A DNA stretch of 62,976 bases from Methylacidiphilales bacterium (GCA_026225555.1 JAMFSY010000009.1:1-62976); one strand, 5' to 3'; positions 9,014 to 18,046 are shown, counted from the stretch's first letter. Program-made: numbers and translations. Notes: generated by a model from the letters alone, not told the origin.

Positions 9014-9493
9014 CTAAGGGCTGACCTGCAGGCGCTCTTCGTTCACGACAGCTTCGCGAAGAACGCCCTGGACCTTGTAGGTCTTCAGATTGAAATGGGT
9101 CGCGGTGGAGAGTACGCCGGGCAGGCTGGAGAGCTTCTCCGAGACGAAACCGGCGACTTCCTGCAGCGTGTTGCCTTCCACGAAAACCAGCAGGTCGAAG
9201 CCACCGCTCATCAGGAAGCAGGAACGCACTTCGCTGTACTGCGCGATGCGGTGGGCCAGGCGATCGAAGCCGCCTTCGCGTTCCGGGGTGATGCGCACTT
9301 CGATGACCGCCTTGACGTGCGTGCGCTTGGCTCGCTCGTCATCGACGATGGCCTTATAGGCGAGGATGACGCGGTCCTTTTCGAGTTGCTTGATCTGGCT
9401 ACGCACCTCATCCGGCGTCAGATTCAACTGGGCGGCCAACGTCTCGGGCGTAGCCAGAGCATTGTCTTCCAGAAGATTGAGGAGTGCGTTCAT
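9014..9493 (-). CDS. Lrp/AsnC-family transcriptional regulator
   Basis: A 159-aa protein. A winged helix-turn-helix occupies residues ~1-55 (TPETLAAQLNLTPDEVRSQI, then KQLEKDRVILAYKAIVDDE). A RAM/ligand-binding alpha-beta sandwich follows at ~65-145 (VKAVIEVRITPEREGGFDRL, FLMSGGFDLLVFVEGNTLQE). Proteins of this family form octamers or hexadecamers that sense amino acids. It is the first gene of a likely two-gene operon with the downstream aminotransferase, suggesting control of amino-acid transamination. A small inverted repeat sits just upstream of its start (9501-9514). Confidence 0.93.
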   Translation of the reverse strand: MNALLNLLEDNALATPETLAAQLNLTPDEVRSQIKQLEKDRVILAYKAIVDDERAKRTHVKAVIEVRITPEREGGFDRLAHRIAQYSEVRSCFLMSGGFDLLVFVEGNTLQEVAGFVSEKLSSLPGVLSTATHFNLKTYKVQGVLREAVVNEERLQVSP

Positions 9494-9500
9494 CGGGAAA

Positions 9501-9514
9501 AGCTAGCGCTTTGG
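9501..9514. promoter_or_regulatory. Candidate operator upstream of the Lrp gene
   Basis: AAAGC-TAGC-GCTTT is an inverted repeat ending 8 bp upstream of the regulator start codon. Lrp proteins often autoregulate through such sites. The short arms make this tentative. Confidence 0.3.
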
Positions 9515-9692
9515 AGCAGCAATGTCGACTCCGGTGAAGGGCGGCACGAATCCCTGCATGTTTTTCTTTGTTAAGATCAAGGAACGGAAAGGTACTTCTC
9601 AAAACGTCGGCAGAAAAATGTTGAGACAAGGCATGGGGTGTACTTAAAAATCCCTCGTCAGCAATGAGAGGGTTGGCTAGGTTGCGCGATTC

Positions 9693-10358
9693 ATGAGCGT
9701 GTCCCAGATCGAACCCTATAAGCCCTTCAAAAGCTACGGCGGACTCAAGAACGTTTATCTCTCCCTGAAGGCTTGGATGCGGCCGAACGCGATCGGCCAT
9801 CGGCGTGAATTGGGCCTTCTGCTCAACGCCCAGGGGCTTACCGGCCGGGGCGCGGAGATCGGCGTGAAGGAAGGGAAATTTTCCGAGCGCCTTCTCCATT
9901 ATTGGCGCGGGGAATTGCTCTACTCGATCGATCCGTGGCGCGAATTCGGCGAAGATTATCGGGACATCGCGAACGTGGCCCAGGCGCGCCACGACGCTTA
10001 TCATGCCGAGACTCAGGCGCGTCTGGCGCGGTTCGGCGCTCGAAGCAGTATCCTGCGCCTGACTTCCGAGGAGGCCGCGCGCGAAATCCCCGAGGGCTCG
10101 CTCGACTTCGCCTACCTCGATGCCCAGCACCATTACGAGGCGGTGAAGCACGACATCGCCCTCTGGTGGCCCAAGGTGAAGGCGGGCGGCCTTCTGGCCG
10201 GGCACGATTATTACGATATCCGGGAAGTGGCCGAAGATGGCGTCATCAGCGTCTTCGAGGTGAAGCGCGCCGTGGATGAATTCGCGCGGGAGACGGGCGC
10301 GATCCTGTTCGCGACGACGAAAGATAAGCGGGCCTCGTGGTTCGTGCGGAAGCCCTAA
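9693..10358 (+). CDS. Class I SAM-dependent methyltransferase
   Basis: A 221-aa protein of the Methyltransf_24 type. Motif I is GRGAEIGVKEGKFSERLLHY, with the strand YSIDPWREF after it. YLDAQHHYEAVKHDIALWWP and GGLLAGHDYYD are the usual acidic loop and post-motif region. It would transfer a methyl group from S-adenosylmethionine, possibly to a sugar or small metabolite as in glycan-linked members. The acceptor cannot be inferred. It is a single-gene unit on the plus strand, ending in a bidirectional terminator shared with icd. Confidence 0.85.
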   Translation: MSVSQIEPYKPFKSYGGLKNVYLSLKAWMRPNAIGHRRELGLLLNAQGLTGRGAEIGVKEGKFSERLLHYWRGELLYSIDPWREFGEDYRDIANVAQARHDAYHAETQARLARFGARSSILRLTSEEAAREIPEGSLDFAYLDAQHHYEAVKHDIALWWPKVKAGGLLAGHDYYDIREVAEDGVISVFEVKRAVDEFARETGAILFATTKDKRASWFVRKP

Positions 10359-10392
10359 AGGCGCCCGCATCGACGCGTCCTGTCCTGAAAGC

Positions 10393-10422
10393 AAAAAGCC
10401 CCGGCTGAAGCCGGGGCTTTTT
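10393..10422. terminator. Bidirectional terminator between methyltransferase and icd
   Basis: AAAAAGCCCCGGC-TGAA-GCCGGGGCTTTTT is a perfect 13-bp stem with A and T tracts on both sides. It sits between the convergent ends of the two genes and can stop transcription from either side. Confidence 0.95.
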
Positions 10423-10424
10423 CA

Positions 10425-10450
10425 GGTAGCCGCCGCACACCATGCGGCGG
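10425..10450. repeat. Half-copy of the GGTAGCCGCCGC repeat
   Basis: GGTAGCCGCCGCACACCATG followed by CGGCGG resembles one arm of the elements at 34081-34179 and 35922-36015. Shorter matches occur near 36066-36080, 49712-49722 and 56434-56444; the last overlaps the stop codon of the DUF2252 gene. Confidence 0.6.
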
Positions 10451-10457
10451 TTCGCTA

Positions 10458-11720
10458 CTACATGTGGGCGATGATATTGTCCCCAAAGGCCGAGCACGAA
10501 ATCTTCGTCGCGCCTTCCATCTGGCGGGCGAAATCGTAGGTCACCTTCTTGCTGGCGATGGCACCGTTGAGACCCTTCAGGATCAGGTCGGCCACTTCGT
10601 TCCAGCCGAGGTAACGGAACATCATCTCGCCGGAAAGCACCACGGAACCGGGGTTCACCATGTCCTTGTCGGCATACTTCGGGGCTGTGCCATGGGTCGC
10701 CTCGAAGATCGCGTGTCCGGTGATGTAATTGATGTTGCCGCCCGGAGCGATGCCGATACCGCCCACCTGCGCCGCGAGGGCGTCGGAGAGGTAATCGCCA
10801 TTCAGATTCAGCGTCGCGATCACGTCGAAATCCTCGGCGCGCGTCAGCACCTGCTGCAGCGTGATGTCCGCGATGGCGTCCTTGATGATGACGCCGTCCG
10901 GCAGTTGGCACCAGGGACCGCCGTCGATCTCCACCGCGCCGAATTCCTTCTTGGCCAGTTCATAGCCCCAATCGCGGAAAGCGCCTTCGGTGTACTTCAT
11001 GATGTTGCCCTTGTGGACGAACGTCACCGACTTCTTTTTCGTGTCGATGGCGTACTTGATCGCCGCGCGGACGAGGCGTTCCGTGCCCGGCTGGGAGACC
11101 GGCTTGATGCCGATGCCGACTGAACCGGGTTGATCCGCGCCGAAGCGGATCTTCTTGAATTCCTTCGGATAATTTTCCTTGAGGAAGGCGAGGATTTTCA
11201 GGGCCGGCTCGCTGTCCGCCTGGAAATCGATGCCCGCGTAAATATCTTCCGTGTTCTCGCGGAAGATGACCATGTTGACCTTTTCCGGGTTCTTCACCGG
11301 GCTGGGCACGCCGGTGAAATACTGGACGGGACGCAGACAGACATAGAGATCGAGCATCTGGCGCAGCGCCACGTTGAGCGAGCGAATGCCGCCGCCGACA
11401 GGCGTGGTCAGCGGGCCCTTGATGCCGACGAGATATTCGTTGAAGGCTTCGACCGTGTCATCCGGGAGCCAGTTATCAAACTTGGTCTTGGAGGCTTCGC
11501 CCGCGAAAACCTCGAACCAGGCGATCTTTTTCTTGCCGCCGTAGGCCTTCTCCACCGCCGCGTCGAACACGCGCACGCTTGAGGCCCAGATATCGCGCCC
11601 GGTGCCGTCGCCACGGATGAAAGGAATGACGGGTTGATCCGGCACGGTAAGCTTACCGTTTGCGATTGAAATTTTGCCGCCGGCGGGGGGAGTAATGTCT
11701 TTGTATGCCATAGAGACCAT
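10458..11720 (-). CDS. icd: Isocitrate dehydrogenase (NADP-type)
   Basis: A 420-aa TCA-cycle enzyme converting isocitrate to 2-oxoglutarate with CO2 release. Recognisable blocks are [40 protein letters not shown] (the Ser that AceK phosphorylates in E. coli), [59 protein letters not shown] and [20 protein letters not shown]. Length and motifs match the bacterial homodimeric NADP enzyme. The ATG at 11718-11720 is preceded at 8 nt by an AGGAGAGAGAGG tract, which supports it over the next in-frame ATG at 11709-11711. It stands alone, with its own terminator. Confidence 0.97.
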   Translation of the reverse strand: MVSMAYKDITPPAGGKISIANGKLTVPDQPVIPFIRGDGTGRDIWASSVRVFDAAVEKAYGGKKKIAWFEVFAGEASKTKFDNWLPDDTVEAFNEYLVGIKGPLTTPVGGGIRSLNVALRQMLDLYVCLRPVQYFTGVPSPVKNPEKVNMVIFRENTEDIYAGIDFQADSEPALKILAFLKENYPKEFKKIRFGADQPGSVGIGIKPVSQPGTERLVRAAIKYAIDTKKKSVTFVHKGNIMKYTEGAFRDWGYELAKKEFGAVEIDGGPWCQLPDGVIIKDAIADITLQQVLTRAEDFDVIATLNLNGDYLSDALAAQVGGIGIAPGGNINYITGHAIFEATHGTAPKYADKDMVNPGSVVLSGEMMFRYLGWNEVADLILKGLNGAIASKKVTYDFARQMEGATKISCSAFGDNIIAHM

Positions 11721-11903
11721 GACTAAAACCTCTCTCTCCTGAAATTACAATCCCGATTCCCTCTAAAGATGGGAGACGTCTCTCCTCGCGTCCGTGGAAA
11801 AAATCGCAAGGAGGATGATATAGGTTCCACCCCTAGTACGGCATAGGGGCTGCTTGCACAGTCGAACTTAGGTGAGCAAAACATCCAACCCTAAGGAGCA
11901 GCA

Positions 11904-12173
11904 ATGATCTCGATCGAGGAAGGCTATCCCGCCTTTGCCAAAATGTGCCATGACCTGAAAGACGGGGAATCGGCTTATTCCGAGCAACCGATGATTCCTT
12001 TCGACGTCCACCGTTATCGCGACGGCTGGTACGCGTTGTGGAAAAATCCGCCCAACGGCCATATCGGGCGCCGTCTCCGCACCAAGACGGAATTGACCGC
12101 CTTTTTGCGGGGCAATTCGCGTACGGGGGGGCTTCTCCTGACGCGGAATCTGAGTCGGTACTTGGTCGATTAA
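11904..12173 (+). CDS. Uncharacterised 89-aa protein
   Basis: A small gene with a very good ribosome-binding site (AAGGAGCAGCA just before ATG), making it more credible than the antisense frame over the same DNA. The product is soluble-looking with aromatic and charged residues (YRDGWYALWKNPPNGHIGRR). No signal peptide, membrane segment or known domain was recognised. It sits between the divergent icd and a secreted C39-like protein. The function is unknown. Confidence 0.65.
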   Translation: MISIEEGYPAFAKMCHDLKDGESAYSEQPMIPFDVHRYRDGWYALWKNPPNGHIGRRLRTKTELTAFLRGNSRTGGLLLTRNLSRYLVD

Positions 12174-12265
12174 GAGCACTCTTGGCGCAAAGGACTAGGC
12201 GGTTTCTGCCCGCCCTGCTAGGAGATGAATGAAGCCATTTCCGTACGCCAGAGGAGACTAGGCAT

Positions 12266-12275
12266 CTGGTATACT
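12266..12275 (+). promoter_or_regulatory. Candidate extended -10 promoter
   Basis: CTGGTATACT is a TGn-extended -10 box (TATACT) about 30 bp before the ATG of the C39-like gene. No convincing -35 box was seen. Confidence 0.35.
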
Positions 12276-12304
12276 CAAGGCATGGCAATTGCTCCCGACG
12301 CTGT

Positions 12305-13210
12305 ATGATTTTTCAAAGAGGCCCGTTCGTCAGGAAAAGCGCCCTCGCGCTGACGGCGGTCTCGTGCCTGGGCCTGGGGCTCGTTCAGGCCAACGAAAAA
12401 CCAGGCATGCCCGATCTGGCCCAGATCGAGCAAACCTGCCTGCCTACTTCCACGGCAAACCTGATGATCTGGTTCGGCCACCACGGCTATCCCAAGCTCC
12501 TGCTTTCCGGCAGCACGGAGGATGAGCGCGATCTTCACACCGTGCATCAGATCATGACCGATACCGACGCGCGCTTTGATTGGGGCACGCAGATGGCCAA
12601 TGTCACCACCGGGATCGAGAAGTACATTCACGATGCCGGGTACGAGGCGGATATCGAGTATCGCGGCATGGACGGCAAGGGGAGTGCCTTCAGCCAGGAT
12701 TGGTTGAAGGATAATGACTCGCCGAACAAGGGCTTTATCCTTCTGCTCAATTACTGCCGGGTCAACCCGGACAATCATGTCTTCACCCGCGCCTGGAACG
12801 CCGGACACGCGGTCACTCTGGTAAACGCCGAGCCCGACATGCTGCTCATCCACGATCCCGCGCACATGGAGGATGAGACCGGGCGCAAAATCATCACACC
12901 GTATCCTCTTACCGACGGCACCTGGGTTGACCGGGAGGGATCGCGTTCCGTGGCCGGGTTGCTGTTGTTGAGCGGCTCGCTCCTGGAAGGTCCCGCCGAC
13001 GGCACGGTGATGATGACCGGGGCGGTTTGCGTTACCATGCATCCGCTGGATGACGGCAAAGGGTCCGTCAAGCCTACTCCCGGAGCCGGGCCAACTTCGA
13101 CTCTTGCGGGCAAAGGTGCCACCGATGCGCCCGCGACGGGTCTTTCGACAACCAGCAAGGCCGAGACCACATGGTGGAGTTGGGCCTTCGATCTTTTCTT
13201 CAAGAAGTAG
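12305..13210 (+). CDS. Secreted papain-fold (C39-like) protein
   Basis: A 301-aa protein with an N-terminal export signal (KSALALTAVSCLGLGLVQA, residues ~11-29). QIEQTCLPTSTANLMIWFG has the Gln (~43 or preceding) and candidate catalytic Cys45 of papain-like C39 peptidases. AGHAVTLVNA supplies H168 and LLIHDPA supplies D184, in the order and spacing expected of a C39-like core. The last ~60 residues are a Pro/Thr/Gly-rich linker ending WWSWAFDLFFKK. It may be a periplasmic or surface cysteine peptidase, or a non-proteolytic member of the fold. No bacteriocin precursor or ABC exporter is nearby, so a bacteriocin-processing role is not supported. Confidence 0.7.
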   Translation: MIFQRGPFVRKSALALTAVSCLGLGLVQANEKPGMPDLAQIEQTCLPTSTANLMIWFGHHGYPKLLLSGSTEDERDLHTVHQIMTDTDARFDWGTQMANVTTGIEKYIHDAGYEADIEYRGMDGKGSAFSQDWLKDNDSPNKGFILLLNYCRVNPDNHVFTRAWNAGHAVTLVNAEPDMLLIHDPAHMEDETGRKIITPYPLTDGTWVDREGSRSVAGLLLLSGSLLEGPADGTVMMTGAVCVTMHPLDDGKGSVKPTPGAGPTSTLAGKGATDAPATGLSTTSKAETTWWSWAFDLFFKK

Positions 13211-13252
13211 AAGCTTGGCCTTTCACCGCGCGCCCGGTTACATGGGCGGTAC

Positions 13253-13972
13253 ATGAAAGCTGTTATTCTAGCCGCCGGGAAGGGAACGCGCATGGGCGAT
13301 CTCACGGCAAATCTTCCCAAACCGATGGTGCAGGTTGAGGGCAAACCGGTGCTTGAACACATCATCGAAGGCCTGCGCGATGTCTCGGGCGTGCGCGAAT
13401 TTTTCATCATCACCGGCTGGTGCGGGCACGTCATCCGCGATTATTTTGGCGATGGCCAGCGCTGGAACGTGCGGATCAACTACGGCGAACAAAAGGTGCA
13501 GGACGGCACCGGCAAGGCCGCCGATCCCGCGAAGGATTGGGTGGGGGACGAGCGCTTCCTGCTCACCTACGGCGATATCCTGCTGAGTCCGCCGACCGAT
13601 TACGCGCTGCTGGTCGAGTCGTTCCAGGAGGACGGCGTGATCGCGGTGAAGGATGGGGAGGATTTGACCAAGGGCGGCGCGGTGATCCTGAACGAGCAAG
13701 GCTTCATGACCGACCTCGTGGAAAAAGGCGCGCTGAAAGAAGTGCCGTCGAATGCCTTTTACAATGCAGGCATCTATCTGCTGAAGCCGCGCATTTTTGA
13801 CTACACGGCAAAGCTGGAGAAATCCCCCCGCGGCGAGTACGAATTCACCGACGCGCTCAAGGCCAGCGTCAAGGCGGGCGACCGCCTGCGCGGCGTGACC
13901 TTGCGCAAGGCCTGGGCTGATGTGCGTGATCCAGGCGTGCTGGCCGAGCTGAATGCGAAAAAGAAATCGTAG
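13253..13972 (+). CDS. Sugar-phosphate nucleotidyltransferase
   Basis: A 239-aa GT-A-fold nucleotidyltransferase. It begins with the NTP-binding signature MKAVILAAGKGTRMGDLT, then LPKPMVQVEGKPVLEHIIEG, the metal-binding Asp in LLTYGDILLS, and the sugar-binding NAFYNAGIYLLKP. Such enzymes (RmlA, GalU, GlmU-N and GlgC types) couple a sugar-1-phosphate to an NTP. It lacks the LbH acyltransferase repeats of GlmU, so it is a stand-alone enzyme, probably for a surface glycan or heptose pathway. The exact sugar cannot be read. It starts 42 bp after the C39-like gene. Confidence 0.88.
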   Translation: MKAVILAAGKGTRMGDLTANLPKPMVQVEGKPVLEHIIEGLRDVSGVREFFIITGWCGHVIRDYFGDGQRWNVRINYGEQKVQDGTGKAADPAKDWVGDERFLLTYGDILLSPPTDYALLVESFQEDGVIAVKDGEDLTKGGAVILNEQGFMTDLVEKGALKEVPSNAFYNAGIYLLKPRIFDYTAKLEKSPRGEYEFTDALKASVKAGDRLRGVTLRKAWADVRDPGVLAELNAKKKS

Positions 13973-14020
13973 GTTTTCCGGCGGGCAGCGTGGCCCGTCT
14001 TGTTCCGAAATTTCTCCTTC

Positions 14021-14926
14021 ATGAATGCCGACTGGGAAGATGCGGTGGAAGGCTGCCTCGGCTACCTGGCCACGGAGAAAAGCCACTCGGTCAATACCCA
14101 GTTGATCAACCGGCTTGCGCTCGAATCGTTCGTCGCGTGGATGGAAAAGCATCAACCCGGTCGCGCGCCGGGCGCCATCACGGTGGCCGATCTTCGCGCC
14201 TACGTGCGTGAGCAGCGCATCGGGCGAAAGCTCGCGCCGTCCTCGATGAAGATGATCCTGGTCGCGCTCCGCCATTTCTTTTTTCATCTCCAGCGCTCCG
14301 GCCTCATCCAGCATGATCTTCTTCCCGCGCTCGATCTTCCCCGGCTGGACCGGTTGTTGCCGGAGACGCTTAGCGAGGCGGAGGTGAACCAGCTTCTCGC
14401 CGTGGAAACACCCGACACGCCGCTTGGTCTGCGCGACCGCGCGCTGCTGGAAGTTCTCTACGCCAGCGGTTTGCGCGCGGCGGAAATCGCGGGGCTGCGC
14501 CTGGAGTATTTTCTACGCGAGGAAAGGCTCCTGCGCATCATCGGCAAGGGCAATCGGGAGCGCGTCGTGCCGGTCGGAGACAAGGCGGTGGTCGCGATTG
14601 ATCGCTGGCTCGCGCGCGGGCGTCCGCTCCTGGTCAAACCGAAGACCGGCGGCGAATTATTCCTGGGCGAGCATGGCCGACGGCTCACCACGGCGCGCAT
14701 CTGGCAGATCGTCCAGGAAATGGCGAAACTGGCGGGATTGCCAAAAAAAATCTGGCCTCATCTTCTGCGTCATTCTTTCGCGACTCATCTGCTCAGCCAC
14801 GGCGCCGATTTGCGCGCGATCCAGGAAATGCTGGGGCACGCGAGTCTCGCCACGACCCAGATTTATACCCACGTCGATCAGGCGCGGCTCAAACAGGTGC
14901 ATCGCCAGTTTCATCCCCGTGCCTGA
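14021..14926 (+). CDS. xerD: Tyrosine recombinase XerD-like
   Basis: A 301-aa phage-integrase-family recombinase with the N-terminal SAM-like DNA-binding domain (~1-95) and a complete catalytic set: R152 (SGLRAAE), K176 (GKGNRER), H247xxR250 (HLLRH), H273 (GHAS) and Y282 (TQIYTH). The length is that of XerC/XerD (~300 aa) and the C-terminus QVHRQFHPRA is typical. The ATG at 14021 is preferred over a TTG 21 nt upstream because the family begins there. With a partner recombinase it would resolve chromosome dimers at dif. A second Xer gene lies 2 kb away at 16996-17937. The XerC/D assignment between the two is provisional. Confidence 0.9.
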   Translation: MNADWEDAVEGCLGYLATEKSHSVNTQLINRLALESFVAWMEKHQPGRAPGAITVADLRAYVREQRIGRKLAPSSMKMILVALRHFFFHLQRSGLIQHDLLPALDLPRLDRLLPETLSEAEVNQLLAVETPDTPLGLRDRALLEVLYASGLRAAEIAGLRLEYFLREERLLRIIGKGNRERVVPVGDKAVVAIDRWLARGRPLLVKPKTGGELFLGEHGRRLTTARIWQIVQEMAKLAGLPKKIWPHLLRHSFATHLLSHGADLRAIQEMLGHASLATTQIYTHVDQARLKQVHRQFHPRA

Positions 14927-15190
14927 TCCCGCTGGGTCGCGGCGGGCCTCCCTAAAAAGAATAGGGAAAATATCCAAGTTTTTTTCGGCATCTGTGCTTT
15001 ATTAAACTTAGTCCCGGGTGATTGAGGCGGTGAGAATGCCAAAAAGGAAGCGGCGGCTTTTTCATCGGTATCACCAATAAAAAGATGAAAGTAATACCTC
15101 CCCATTTTATGAGCATTCAAAGACTCATGCCCTCATTTGACAGATCGTTGTTCGATGTTAAGTAAAAGATAATGTGAAGGATTTCCTGCT

Positions 15191-15610
15191 ATGCCGATTC
15201 GAAGCAAAAACGGGGTAAAGCGAGGCGCGGCAGTCACGGTTAGTTTTTCCGACTCGATCAATCTGATTCAGGACCAGGTCCACTGGACGCCCAAAGGAGT
15301 TCGCCTGCTCACCAAATGGCATTTCGCCGAGGGCACCGAGATAGAGTTCGCCTTCGATCATCAGGGGGAAAGGCATTGCTGCGCCGGCGTGGTCGTAGCC
15401 TGTCATCCGCTGAGCAAGCCCAGCGGCATGTATCAGACAGTCCTCTTTTTTGTCGAAGTTCCCTGTCCCGATTTGCAGAAGGCCGCCTGCGCCTGCCGCC
15501 TTCATCGCGAGGAAAATGCCGCCGCCGACGGGAAGCCGATCGCCCTCACAAAAGCGGCGAAGAACGGCGCCGCGCGCGGATCATCACGTGACGGCTCCAG
15601 CGCCGCTTAA
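15191..15610 (+). CDS. PilZ-like domain protein
   Basis: A 139-aa protein whose residues ~33-90 (GVRLLTKWHFAEGTEIEFAF, then CAGVVVACHPL and YQTVLFFVEVP) resemble a small beta-barrel of the PilZ type. The c-di-GMP-binding RxxxR and D/NxSxxG motifs are not clearly present, so it may not bind c-di-GMP. The rest is an Ala-rich tail. Preceding DNA (14927-15190) is AT-rich and promoter-like. Its TAA stop overlaps the waaA stop on the other strand by two bases. The function is unknown. Confidence 0.6.
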   Translation: MPIRSKNGVKRGAAVTVSFSDSINLIQDQVHWTPKGVRLLTKWHFAEGTEIEFAFDHQGERHCCAGVVVACHPLSKPSGMYQTVLFFVEVPCPDLQKAACACRLHREENAAADGKPIALTKAAKNGAARGSSRDGSSAA

Positions 15611-16956
15611 TTTCGCTTCGCGTCTTTTTCCAGCGAACGTAAAATTACCTGCGCGGTGCGGCGGCCTCCATTCAGGTTCGCTTCGAAGGTTTCGCGCGCG
15701 CGTTGGCCCAATTCCCGGCGGGTTTCATCGGAAGCCAAAAGGGCTTCCATGCTGGTCGCCAGTTCGAATTCGTCGGTTACTTGTACGATGGCCCCTCGGC
15801 TGAGAAACTCGCGTGTCAATACCTCGAAGTTCTGCATATTGGGCCCGACGATGATCGGCGTGCCCATCGGCGCGGCTTCGATAAAATTTTGGCCGCCCTG
15901 GCCCCGGAGGCTCTTGCCCACGAAAGTCAGGGTCGCGCGTTTGTAGAGGGCGCGCAATTCGCCGGTCGAATTGACCACCAGCACCTCGGGTGAATTGCCG
16001 TTGGAGAGAGGCGCGGTTGCGGCGGCGAGTTGGGCGCGCGTCACGGTCTTGAGTCCCATGCGGTCGCAGAGATCCCGAATCGCGCCGCCCCGTTCCGCAT
16101 GGCGCGGGGCGAGCACGAGCCGCAACTGTGGCCAGCGTTCGCGCAGGGTCATATAAATCCGGGCGAGCACTTCCTCTTCGCCGGGATGGGTACTCCCGCC
16201 GAGCAGGATCATTTGCCCGGCCTGCCAGCCGGTGCGGTCCCACCATGAGCTGATATCGGCTTCCGCAGAGAGTCCCAATGCGGCAACATCGTATTTCAGG
16301 CTGCCTAGATTGAAGATGCTTTCCGGTGCGAAACCGGCCTGCCCAAGGCGTGTTACGTCCGTTGGGTCCTGCGCGAAGACGAGATCGATTTCGTGGAGCA
16401 GCGGGCGGATGAGCCAGCTCATCCGCCGGTAACGCTCCTCGGAACGGCGGCTCAACCGGGCATTGACCAGGTAGATCGGGATATGGCGGCGGCGCGCGCA
16501 CCACAGGTAATTCGGCCAGATTTCCGATTCGATCAGGATAAGCCGTCGCGGCCGGATGACATTGAAGGCGGCGATGACGCTCCAGAGAAAATCGATCGGG
16601 TTGTAAATGACGGTGGTCTGAGCATCCGCCAATTGCTTTTGGGCCGTGCCGAAGCCGGTCGCGGTCGTGGTCGAAACCACCACGCGCAAGGCGGGGTTGA
16701 CCTCTCGCATGCGGCGGATCAGCACCATGGCGAGGGCGACCTCTCCCACGCTGACGGCATGCACCCAGAGATCCGCGCCGGGCTTTAGCTTCGTCCGGAT
16801 CTCCTGTGAGTAGCTGCCGAAGCGCTGGCCGAATTGCGGCAGCAGCTTTCCCCTTCGCCACAGCCGCCAGAGAAAGAACGGCCCGGTGATGAAGAAGAAC
16901 GTCATGAAGCCCACATTATAAAAAACCTGAAGGAGAAATTTAATCAGGGCTTTCAT
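15607..16956 (-). CDS. waaA: 3-deoxy-D-manno-octulosonic acid transferase
   Basis: A 449-aa GT30 glycosyltransferase that attaches Kdo from CMP-Kdo to lipid A on the cytoplasmic face of the inner membrane. It has an N-terminal membrane anchor (~8-30), WVHAVSVGEVALA with catalytic Glu72, IESEIWPNYLWCARRRHIPI, VNARLSRRSEERY, LLGGSTHPGEEE and GQGGQNFIEAAPMGTPIIVG. All family landmarks are present and the length is usual. It shows that the organism makes LPS or lipid A-Kdo. It follows xerC on the same strand after 39 bp, so the two are probably co-transcribed. Confidence 0.95.
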   Translation of the reverse strand: MKALIKFLLQVFYNVGFMTFFFITGPFFLWRLWRRGKLLPQFGQRFGSYSQEIRTKLKPGADLWVHAVSVGEVALAMVLIRRMREVNPALRVVVSTTTATGFGTAQKQLADAQTTVIYNPIDFLWSVIAAFNVIRPRRLILIESEIWPNYLWCARRRHIPIYLVNARLSRRSEERYRRMSWLIRPLLHEIDLVFAQDPTDVTRLGQAGFAPESIFNLGSLKYDVAALGLSAEADISSWWDRTGWQAGQMILLGGSTHPGEEEVLARIYMTLRERWPQLRLVLAPRHAERGGAIRDLCDRMGLKTVTRAQLAAATAPLSNGNSPEVLVVNSTGELRALYKRATLTFVGKSLRGQGGQNFIEAAPMGTPIIVGPNMQNFEVLTREFLSRGAIVQVTDEFELATSMEALLASDETRRELGQRARETFEANLNGGRRTAQVILRSLEKDAKRN

Positions 16957-16995
16957 GAGGGGCAGAGAATCGCAGATTTAAAAGCGTTGGCCAGC

Positions 16996-17937
16996 TTAAG
17001 CCCGGGGGTGCGCGCCGTCGTAAACCCGCTTCAGCCGTTCGACCGACACTGAGGTGTAAATCTGCGTGGTGGTCAGCTGGCTGTGGCCAAGCAGTTCCTG
17101 CACGCTGCGGAGATCGGCGCCGTGATCCAGCAGGTGCGTGGCGAAGGTGTGGCGCAGCTTATGTGGAGTAATCTTGGCATTCAGCCCCGCCGCCATGAGA
17201 TAACGCTTCAGTGCGAGTTGCACCGTGCGTCCGTTCAACTGCCTGCCCTGTTCAGAGACAAAGAGCACACCGGATTCGAACGGGCAGGCATCCAGATAAG
17301 CCTCGAGCGCTTGCAAGGCCGGTCCGCCCAGCGGGCAAAGCCGTTCCTTGCCGCCCTTGCCGCGCACCCGCACCGTACCTTGGAGAAGATCGAGGTTCCG
17401 CCGTTGCAGGCCGACCAGTTCGGCGAGACGCAGGCCCGCGCTGTAGAAGAGTTCCAGCCATGCGGTGTCGCGCAGCATCTGCCAGTTTTTCCCTCCTCGC
17501 CGGGACGTCTTCTTTCCGCCCAGCGTCTTGCGTTTCTGTTCCTGGTCCCATAAGCGGCGAGGCGCGTCGAGCAGCGCGAGGATTTGTTCCTGGTTCAGGA
17601 AGATGGGCAATCGCCGGGGCAGTTTGGGCAGGGTCAGCCCCGAAACCGGGTTCGACTTGATTTTGCCTTCGCGTAAAGCCATCCGATAAAAGGTGCGCAG
17701 GGCGGCGAAGCGCAGTCGCACCGTGCTCGGCCCCAGCTTCTGCGCGCGGGCGAGGCCGTAGAGATAGCTCTTGAAGTCGACCGGGGTGAGCGCCCACCAC
17801 GATTTATCCGGCACGGTCGCCTTGAATTCGGTGAGGGCCTGCCGATAGTTCCGCGCGGTGAGGGGAGAGATGCCCCGCCCTTGTTCGAGTTGCTGGAGGA
17901 ATTCGGTTATTGCCGGGTCCGATGGGGTGGGAGGCAT
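16996..17937 (-). CDS. xerC: Tyrosine recombinase XerC-like with Lys-rich insertion
   Basis: A 313-aa Xer recombinase with all catalytic residues: R170 (SAGLRLAE), K194 (RGKGGKER), H259xxR262 (HKLRH), H285 (LGHSQ) and Y294 (TQIYTS). The N-terminal core-binding domain spans ~8-100. Compared with the XerD-like gene and with family norms it carries an extra ~25-residue Lys/Arg-rich segment (residues ~127-152, QEQKRKTLGGKKTSRRGGKN) immediately before the first catalytic helix. It overlaps neither neighbour and sits upstream of waaA. It would act with the XerD-like protein at dif. Confidence 0.9.
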   Translation of the reverse strand: MPPTPSDPAITEFLQQLEQGRGISPLTARNYRQALTEFKATVPDKSWWALTPVDFKSYLYGLARAQKLGPSTVRLRFAALRTFYRMALREGKIKSNPVSGLTLPKLPRRLPIFLNQEQILALLDAPRRLWDQEQKRKTLGGKKTSRRGGKNWQMLRDTAWLELFYSAGLRLAELVGLQRRNLDLLQGTVRVRGKGGKERLCPLGGPALQALEAYLDACPFESGVLFVSEQGRQLNGRTVQLALKRYLMAAGLNAKITPHKLRHTFATHLLDHGADLRSVQELLGHSQLTTTQIYTSVSVERLKRVYDGAHPRA

Positions 17938-18046
17938 GGGCGACGAAAGACTATCCCAAAAAAGCAGGCCGGTCGCCTGGAATCCTCGAGGAAAACTTCC
18001 TCTCGAAAAGTCGTCAACCCGGACGGTTCCAGCTCCCGCCTTCGCT

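Noticed and set aside
11868..12179. 103-codon minus-strand frame over the 89-aa gene
   Set aside because: The plus-strand gene has a strong Shine-Dalgarno and better amino-acid composition.
14911..15120. 69-codon minus-strand frame between xerD and the PilZ-like gene
   Set aside because: No ribosome-binding site or family similarity; it overlaps the xerD end and lies in AT-rich promoter-like DNA.
14021..17937. Integron or phage integrase locus
   Set aside because: Both recombinases have Xer length and motifs; no attC sites, gene cassettes or phage genes are present.
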